This document shows positions 59,722-64,000 of a DNA stretch of 64,000 bases, one piece after another. The position numbers and the translations under genes are program-made. A model generated the notes under the pieces. The model was not told where the DNA came from. It saw only the letters and a program-made list of their open reading frames with translations, and did no database searches. The stretch is from Bacteroidales bacterium (lineage in GTDB: Bacteria > Bacteroidota > Bacteroidia > Bacteroidales > Paludibacteraceae), in contig SUXC01000002.1 in assembly GCA_015061165.1 (NCBI GenBank), positions 124,001 to 188,000 on the forward strand. Reading direction: 5' to 3'. How positions within the stretch are numbered: position 1 is the stretch's first letter; each line of letters opens with the position of its first letter.

Positions 59722-60843
59722 TTAAAAGTTCAATGCTAAACCTATACCATTGTGACTTGTCTGAAGATTCAAAGACAAATCAGGCTTAATAGCTTTCTCT
59801 TCATTAAAATCGCTATATACCTTATTTTTCTTATTATATCCAACACTAAGTATTGGTATCGATGCCAAAGCAACCCCTCCGCCAGATGACACCAAAACGA
59901 TTCCGCTTACCATAAGATAATGAGGGTCTGTACGCTCATAATCCTTCCACAGTTTTTGCGCTGTCTCATCTATATCTTGCAAGGAGTTCGAAAATCCAGA
60001 ATATGTATAGAATTCACAATTATGTTGCTCAGCATATTCCTGACATTTATAAAGCGCTTCGCTGTGTTTATCATCGTAATATCCCATAAGACTCCATGTA
60101 ATTCCTCCTATTACTGCAGCTGCTACGCCCACTCCAAAAACAGCCCATCCAGTTTTTATCATATTGGTGGCTTTCATGTAGTTTCTATATGCTTCTGGAC
60201 TATTATTACGAAGAAACACTCGAAATGCTTTTTCATCCATTTGCAAATCTCCGTATGAATATTTTTTAATTCCCGAAAATCTTTGTTCATGTTTTGGATG
60301 ACAAATTAGTTCATCATACAATGATGCGGTCTCTACAACACGTTGTTCATCAGAAACCAGCACAATCTCTTTCTTTATTTCTTCATGAAAGAGCTTTTTT
60401 GCTAACGCCACGCATCCCTTTTGAATAGCGTCCACAGAAGTTCCAATCACCTCGTTATCCGTTATTATGGTACGTGCAGTTTCCACATCCAACAATTTGG
60501 CAGTAATAAACATATTATTTGCATCTACAACTACTGCCTCGGCTACCAGAATATAGTTTGCACCTGTCATTTCACCCAATCGCTTGATTTGGTCGTTACT
60601 TACCAAACCTGTACGTTGGAAGTTCTGTTCACCCATAATTGCATCAATGTCAGTACGATCATATGCCTCATACCCCGCAGTATTAGTGATTGCTTTACTC
60701 AAGTTCGCACGCAAAATTATCTTATTCGCATAACTCACATTGTTTTGCTTATCTACTGTTTCCAAGATTGCTACACGCTTCACTTGGGCAGACATTATTC
60801 CTGAAATCAATAGGAATAGGAACAAAAGAGTTTTTGTTTTCAT
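59722..60843 (-). CDS. CsgG/LpoB-like exported protein, paralogue 3
   Basis: This is a 373-residue paralogue, the longest of the three and the first in the operon after the LPP20-like gene (27-bp gap). It has the same signal peptide, CsgG/LpoB-like N-domain (residues about 22-155) and SYGDLQMDEKAFRVFLRNN motif. It carries a specific insertion of about 40 residues between two hydrophobic stretches (CQEYAEQHNCEFYTYSGFSN region), then GGGVALASIPILSVGYN and the shared tail SLNLQTSHNGIGLALNF. The two hydrophobic stretches may be membrane-associated hairpins. The function is not known; a multi-subunit envelope complex with its paralogues is an inference. Confidence 0.75.
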   Translation of the reverse strand: MKTKTLLFLFLLISGIMSAQVKRVAILETVDKQNNVSYANKIILRANLSKAITNTAGYEAYDRTDIDAIMGEQNFQRTGLVSNDQIKRLGEMTGANYILVAEAVVVDANNMFITAKLLDVETARTIITDNEVIGTSVDAIQKGCVALAKKLFHEEIKKEIVLVSDEQRVVETASLYDELICHPKHEQRFSGIKKYSYGDLQMDEKAFRVFLRNNSPEAYRNYMKATNMIKTGWAVFGVGVAAAVIGGITWSLMGYYDDKHSEALYKCQEYAEQHNCEFYTYSGFSNSLQDIDETAQKLWKDYERTDPHYLMVSGIVLVSSGGGVALASIPILSVGYNKKNKVYSDFNEEKAIKPDLSLNLQTSHNGIGLALNF

Positions 60844-60870
60844 TGTTGTAATTGTTTAATTGTTTGTATT

Positions 60871-62217
60871 TTAGTTATTTATAATTTCTTCAACTTTTGT
60901 AGCAACCTGCTGATAGACTTCTGCATATGCAGCATAGCTAGCTTCTTCACGATTGAGTGTATGCGAACCTTTTTCGCTGAAACTGCCCTCGTATATAACA
61001 CTTTGCGTATTGCCCTTTACAATCTGCAATATCACTTCTGACATAACGAAATAGGCAGTATAGGCACCTGTCTGCAATGTATTATATTCGCGGGTTGTTC
61101 CCTGCAAGCGAATTACCCAATCTGCCTCCGCCTCATTCGTGGTAAAAGTGCAACCAATACCAGAAATCTGTTGTTTGATTTGGTTTATGAAAGTAGGATA
61201 TGATTTATCGAAAATAGTAATCTCTCCACCGATATACACAGACACTCCATTCTTCAGTTGCTGATACAATGCTGTTGCTCGTTGTTTGAGTGCATTGCTC
61301 TCGGCAAATGCAATATCTTCCATTTCTGTATTGCTATCTACACTCTGCACCACTTTTTGCTGTTCCTCTACTTGCTGCAAATGTTCAATGGCTTTGGCTA
61401 TCGCCTTGCGTGCTGCACTTTTCTCACCTTCAGCCAACAAGCCCTCTGCCTCTTCTATTGCCATTTCAGCGCGGGTGATATGACTGATTATCTGCTTTTT
61501 CAGCGTGCGCACCAAGTCCGTCTTCTTTACCCATGCGAAAGCAAATACCTCGTTCGTTTGAGGATTATGCCAACTCTCAACGGATAAATTAGGAATATCT
61601 TTTGTTACATTTTGTGTGGCGATGATATTTTGCAGGGCTTCTGCCTGTGCTTTCTCTTTTAAGCGTTGGTACGTTTGTTCGATACTTTCGCCTGCTTGTA
61701 TCGTGCCTATTACAAATCCCTGTACATACTGTTCGCGTGGATAGTTCGTTGCTCGCCAAGTATCATTGCACCAAAAGGGTGCAACATCTTGTTTTTCAAC
61801 AAATGAATTACATTGGGTAAATGCGGTGAATCGAGCTTCTCTATTGCCGTATTGCGCCACTTGGCATAGTACATATACTGCGTATTGAGTCGCTTCCTGT
61901 TGAATGTACTCACACACTTTATTTACTGGTATATTCATCACTTCCGCATTATCGCCGTAGTTGCTACCATTATTAATAGCCTCGTTGATACTTGCCAAAT
62001 TGATAGGCAATGCCAAACGCTCTATTGTGATGCGATACACTAGTCCCATAGCGCGATTGCGTGCTTCCATCTCGGTGGCACCTACACCGCGTTCCACTAC
62101 ATACAAATACGTGTCGTTGGCAGGTTTGGGCTTTTTCTGCACCCATTGGGGTACTTCTTGTGCACAAATAGCCACTTGCGATATTGCCAAAAGCAGCAAA
62201 AATAGTAGTTTCTTCAT
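60871..62217 (-). CDS. LPP20-like exported protein heading the CsgG-like operon
   Basis: This is a 448-residue protein with a signal peptide (MKKLLFLLLLAISQVAICAQ; the Cys is not in a normal lipobox). The first part, YVVERGVGATEMEARNRAMG and later similar segments, recalls the LPP20 family, found with CsgG-like and FlgT proteins. A central helical stretch (about 245-320, AEMAIEEAEGLLAEGEKSAA) may be coiled coil. The C-terminal ~110 residues look like another LPP20/LpoB-like domain (GGEITIFDKSYPTFINQIKQ). It is the first gene after the structured RNA with terminator at 62264; no separate promoter is seen in the 47 bp between them. Confidence 0.7.
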   Translation of the reverse strand: MKKLLFLLLLAISQVAICAQEVPQWVQKKPKPANDTYLYVVERGVGATEMEARNRAMGLVYRITIERLALPINLASINEAINNGSNYGDNAEVMNIPVNKVCEYIQQEATQYAVYVLCQVAQYGNREARFTAFTQCNSFVEKQDVAPFWCNDTWRATNYPREQYVQGFVIGTIQAGESIEQTYQRLKEKAQAEALQNIIATQNVTKDIPNLSVESWHNPQTNEVFAFAWVKKTDLVRTLKKQIISHITRAEMAIEEAEGLLAEGEKSAARKAIAKAIEHLQQVEEQQKVVQSVDSNTEMEDIAFAESNALKQRATALYQQLKNGVSVYIGGEITIFDKSYPTFINQIKQQISGIGCTFTTNEAEADWVIRLQGTTREYNTLQTGAYTAYFVMSEVILQIVKGNTQSVIYEGSFSEKGSHTLNREEASYAAYAEVYQQVATKVEEIINN

Positions 62218-62263
62218 TGTTATATATTTTTTTCAATTAGTCTAATTAATCTTATATAGGCAT

Positions 62264-62605
62264 ACAAAAAACGTGGATTCCGACTGCTGTCGTTCCACGT
62301 ATTGAGGCTGTCGCATTGCCTATCCTGATAAAACGACAACGCGAAGCCCACGCCGAATATAAATATTCTCCGTGCTATTTTTTTAGTTAAGGTACGCGCA
62401 TGCGCATATGTATATACGCAAAAGACGTACCATAACAGGCACAGAGGGATAATCTATATCCCGTAGGGCATCTACCGTTGCTTAGTTCTTATCAGGATTG
62501 AAGGTTGCGACATTCCAATACGTTAGAACGAAGCGCAATAAACGCCTTTTTAATATGTCTGCAAACCCACCCCGAAAGTACTTGCAGATTCCCCAGCGTG
62601 GATTC
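62264..62605 (-). ncRNA. Structured RNA of about 340 nt ending in an intrinsic terminator
   Basis: The RNA starts about 7 nt after a perfect promoter (62612-62643). Helices seen in the sequence: TCTGCAA/TTGCAGA (62582-62588 with 62558-62564). A long-range stem has three parts: 62516-62523 with 62297-62304, 62506-62512 with 62309-62315, and 62489-62498 with 62322-62331 (8, 7 and 10 bp). GGGATA/TATCCC is at 62446-62462. GGTACG/CGTACC is 62391 with 62426, and UCUGUGC/GCACGGA is 62439 with 62369. It closes with a terminator (ACGTGGA/TCCACGT plus six T, 62266-62300). It lacks the conserved cores of RNase P RNA, tmRNA and SRP RNA. It could be a stand-alone RNA or the leader of the LPP20/CsgG-like operon 47 bp downstream. 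A Bacteroidales-1 type RNA, also defined by a promoter and a terminator, is a possible known match. Confidence 0.75.
62265..62300 (-). terminator. Terminator at the 3' end of the structured RNA
   Basis: On the minus strand: ACGTGGA (62300-62294), inner pairs CGAC/GTCG, then TCCACGT (62277-62271) and TTTTTT (62271-62266). The first four bases also belong to the long-range helix with 62516-62523. Confidence 0.85.
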
Positions 62606-62611
62606 ACGGTG

Positions 62612-62643
62612 CAAAGGTACAAATTTATTTTGAATTGAGCAAA
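62612..62643 (-). promoter_or_regulatory. Promoter of the structured RNA
   Basis: On the minus strand: TTTG at 62643-62640, exactly 20 nt, then TACCTTTG at 62619-62612. Confidence 0.88.
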
Positions 62644-62721
62644 TCTATCTGCACAAAAAATCGCCATTTATATTCAAAAACATAAATGGCGGTCACATTC
62701 TTAATAAAACCCATACCAAAT

Positions 62722-62755
62722 AAAAAAACAGCCAATCGTATGATTGACTGTTTTA
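62722..62755 (-). terminator. Terminator after rpsO
   Basis: On the minus strand: AAAACAGTCAATC, loop ATAC, GATTGGCTGTTTT and further T. It separates rpsO from the structured RNA downstream. Confidence 0.88.
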
Positions 62756-62772
62756 CTTTGTTGAGCAGGTAA

Positions 62773-63042
62773 TTACTTACGGATACCCAACTCTTTGATG
62801 ATAGCACGATAACGCTCGATGTCTTTTGCCTTCAAGTAGTCAAGCAAACGACGACGCTTACCTACCAACATAGTCAAAGCGCGCTCAGTACCGAAGTCCT
62901 TGTGGTTCTTCTTGAGGTGCTCGGTGAGGTGGTTGATACGGAAAGTGAACAGAGCGATTTGGCTCTCTGCAGAACCAGTGTTCTTAGCGTCATTGCCATA
63001 CTTAGCAAAGAGTTCTGCTTTTTTCTCAGATGTCAAATACAT
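62773..63042 (-). CDS. rpsO: Ribosomal protein uS15
   Basis: This is an 89-residue protein with the uS15 hallmarks: GSAESQIALFTFRINHLTEH (residues about 23-42), and the RNA-binding helix LVGKRRRLLDYLKAKD. uS15 nucleates platform assembly of the 30S subunit by binding 16S rRNA helices 20-22. The length is the family's normal 88-89. It is monocistronic: its own promoter at 63171, a 128-nt leader containing AATTAAGAATTATGAA words, and a strong terminator at 62722. pnp, a common neighbour in other phyla, is absent. Confidence 0.97.
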   Translation of the reverse strand: MYLTSEKKAELFAKYGNDAKNTGSAESQIALFTFRINHLTEHLKKNHKDFGTERALTMLVGKRRRLLDYLKAKDIERYRAIIKELGIRK

Positions 63043-63170
63043 TTGTAATTGATATTTAATTAGTTAAACAATTATGACCTCGCATGATGTTATAATCCAA
63101 ACGATGTCACATCTATAGTAATTATGAATTTTGAATTAAGAATTATGAACCCTTAGTTCGAAATTCGGTG

Positions 63171-63202
63171 CAAAATTACTGCTTTTTTCTGATATACGCA
63201 AA
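63171..63202 (-). promoter_or_regulatory. Promoter of rpsO
   Basis: On the minus strand: TTTG at 63202-63199, 20 nt, then TAATTTTG at 63178-63171. Confidence 0.85.
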
Positions 63203-63234
63203 TTTTTTGGCGAAAACTTGCATTTTTATTCTAC

Positions 63235-64000
63235 TTAGTGCTTGATTTGGAAGGGGTAACTACCAATGAGTTCGCCATCCACGAAGAAATCAGCATTGTA
63301 CCAACCAATCTGAAGTATCTCCTCTACCAACCAATAGAGCGAACCCGAAATCTCCTCACCAGCATACTCAAAATCCTTAGAAATAGAATAGGCAATATCG
63401 CTATTCTCAAAGCGGAAAACATCATCAATGCTCTTTTGCATCACCTCTCCGTCAGGGCGAGTGATACGCATATAGAGCGTTTTCATACCTGGTTTATTAG
63501 TGATATTGCGCCCAACAGTATAGTCAAATTGCAGTTTCTGAATCTGATTATATATCGAAGTTTTGCGGTCACGCTTATTAAGAGGAGTCATTTGGAAATG
63601 ATTAATCTCCAACATAGAGGCACGTGATACCACCTCTGCCAATTGGGTACGTTCCTTCTCCAATTGTTTTGCTTGACGAGCCGCCTCTTGATACTGCTGT
63701 TTGACTTGTTGATTTTCTGCCACCAAACGTTTGTTGGTACGGTCCAACGAATCTATCTGATGTACATAACTCACCATGACTTGGCGAACGGTTGCGAGTT
63801 CCTTTTTGAGTTCTGCGATACGGCGAGCATTGGTCACCTTGGTGATACGCAATTCCTCCAAAAGGTCTTGCACACGCTGTTTCTCCTGCGAAAGGAGTTC
63901 TACCAACGAGTCATTGTGGATATCCTGCGTTTGATAACCGTCAAACTGGATTGCCAACTCCTCATACTCATCCTCCAACTGCTCTTTTTCAAACTCCATG
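63235..64000 (-). CDS. Coiled-coil envelope protein, 5' end outside window
   Basis: At least 254 residues are inside the window. The visible part starts with a long coiled coil (about residues 1-130: LEDEYEELAIQFDG, LLSQEKQRVQDLLEELRITK, KELATVRQVMVSYVHQIDSL), followed by a compact beta-rich domain (SRASMLEINHFQMTPLNKRD, YMRITRPDGEVM, DFEYAGEEISGSLYWLVEEI, GELIGSYPFQI). Bacteroidales relatives I recall have an N-terminal membrane segment before this part, so the ATG at 63999 is probably internal and the gene probably runs past the right edge. The function is unknown. Confidence 0.75.
   Translation of the reverse strand, partial: MEFEKEQLEDEYEELAIQFDGYQTQDIHNDSLVELLSQEKQRVQDLLEELRITKVTNARRIAELKKELATVRQVMVSYVHQIDSLDRTNKRLVAENQQVKQQYQEAARQAKQLEKERTQLAEVVSRASMLEINHFQMTPLNKRDRKTSIYNQIQKLQFDYTVGRNITNKPGMKTLYMRITRPDGEVMQKSIDDVFRFENSDIAYSISKDFEYAGEEISGSLYWLVEEILQIGWYNADFFVDGELIGSYPFQIKH

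Noticed and set aside
62264..62605. RNase P RNA, tmRNA or SRP RNA
   Set aside because: The RNase P core with GAGGAAAGTCC, a tRNA-like end or tag frame, and the SRP GGAAGCAG-type loop are all absent.

Overview
The window looks like a chromosomal piece of a member of the order Bacteroidales, possibly an uncultivated gut lineage near Paludibacteraceae. That family-level guess rests on general resemblance only. The evidence for the phylum is strong. About fifteen intergenic regions carry the Bacteroidota promoter (TTTG, usually 20 nt, then TAnnTTTG). Shine-Dalgarno sequences are otherwise absent, rpsU being the exception. There are surface proteins with type IX secretion (T9SS) C-termini, a Bat/MoxR operon, KorAB, and a dimeric GlyRS. 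Most of the sequence is core genome, broken up by large secreted proteins and by many short degenerate repeats. Layout: 1-4165 is a minus-strand aerotolerance-type operon (moxR, DUF58, a membrane protein, batA, batB running off the left edge). 4637-13851 is a plus-strand run: lipid kinase, dut, TPR protein, DUF4292 lipoprotein, EnvC-like factor, FKBP lipoprotein, Rieske-related lipoprotein, a frameshifted AddA/RecB-like helicase-nuclease, rimM and a SpoU methyltransferase. 13903-17460 holds a U32 peptidase-family gene full of repeat insertions, its detached C-terminal domain, a WYL regulator, and a small ArdC-like gene. 17566-22612 has a modular secreted protein divergent from an NtrC-like response regulator plus recF. 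22856-38321 is a surface-protein region: a 2262-residue cadherin-like repeat protein, 1.5 kb of dense intergenic repeats, a 1962-residue T9SS protein, and two small secreted or membrane proteins. 38618-47070 carries rpsU, tRNA-Leu(CAA), yqeY, nhaD, lepA, korA-korB and a DedA protein. 47099-54393 is a division cluster (murC, ftsQ, ftsA, ftsZ, comF) preceded by a secreted endonuclease; glyS follows divergently. 56847-62605 is the most unusual part: a minus-strand operon of an LPP20-like protein, three tandem CsgG/LpoB-like paralogues and a FISUMP-type lipoprotein. It lies directly behind a roughly 340-nt structured RNA ending in an intrinsic terminator. rpsO and the end of a coiled-coil protein close the window. 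Two candidate novelties stand out. The first is the structured RNA at 62264-62605. Its long-range helix shares bases with its own terminator, so it may be an attenuating leader for the CsgG-like operon. The second is the family of modular repeats: short word repeats around small hairpins whose stems vary while the pairing is kept. These lie between genes and, in frame, inside the U32 and murC genes. All functional statements are read from sequence motifs; no search was run.
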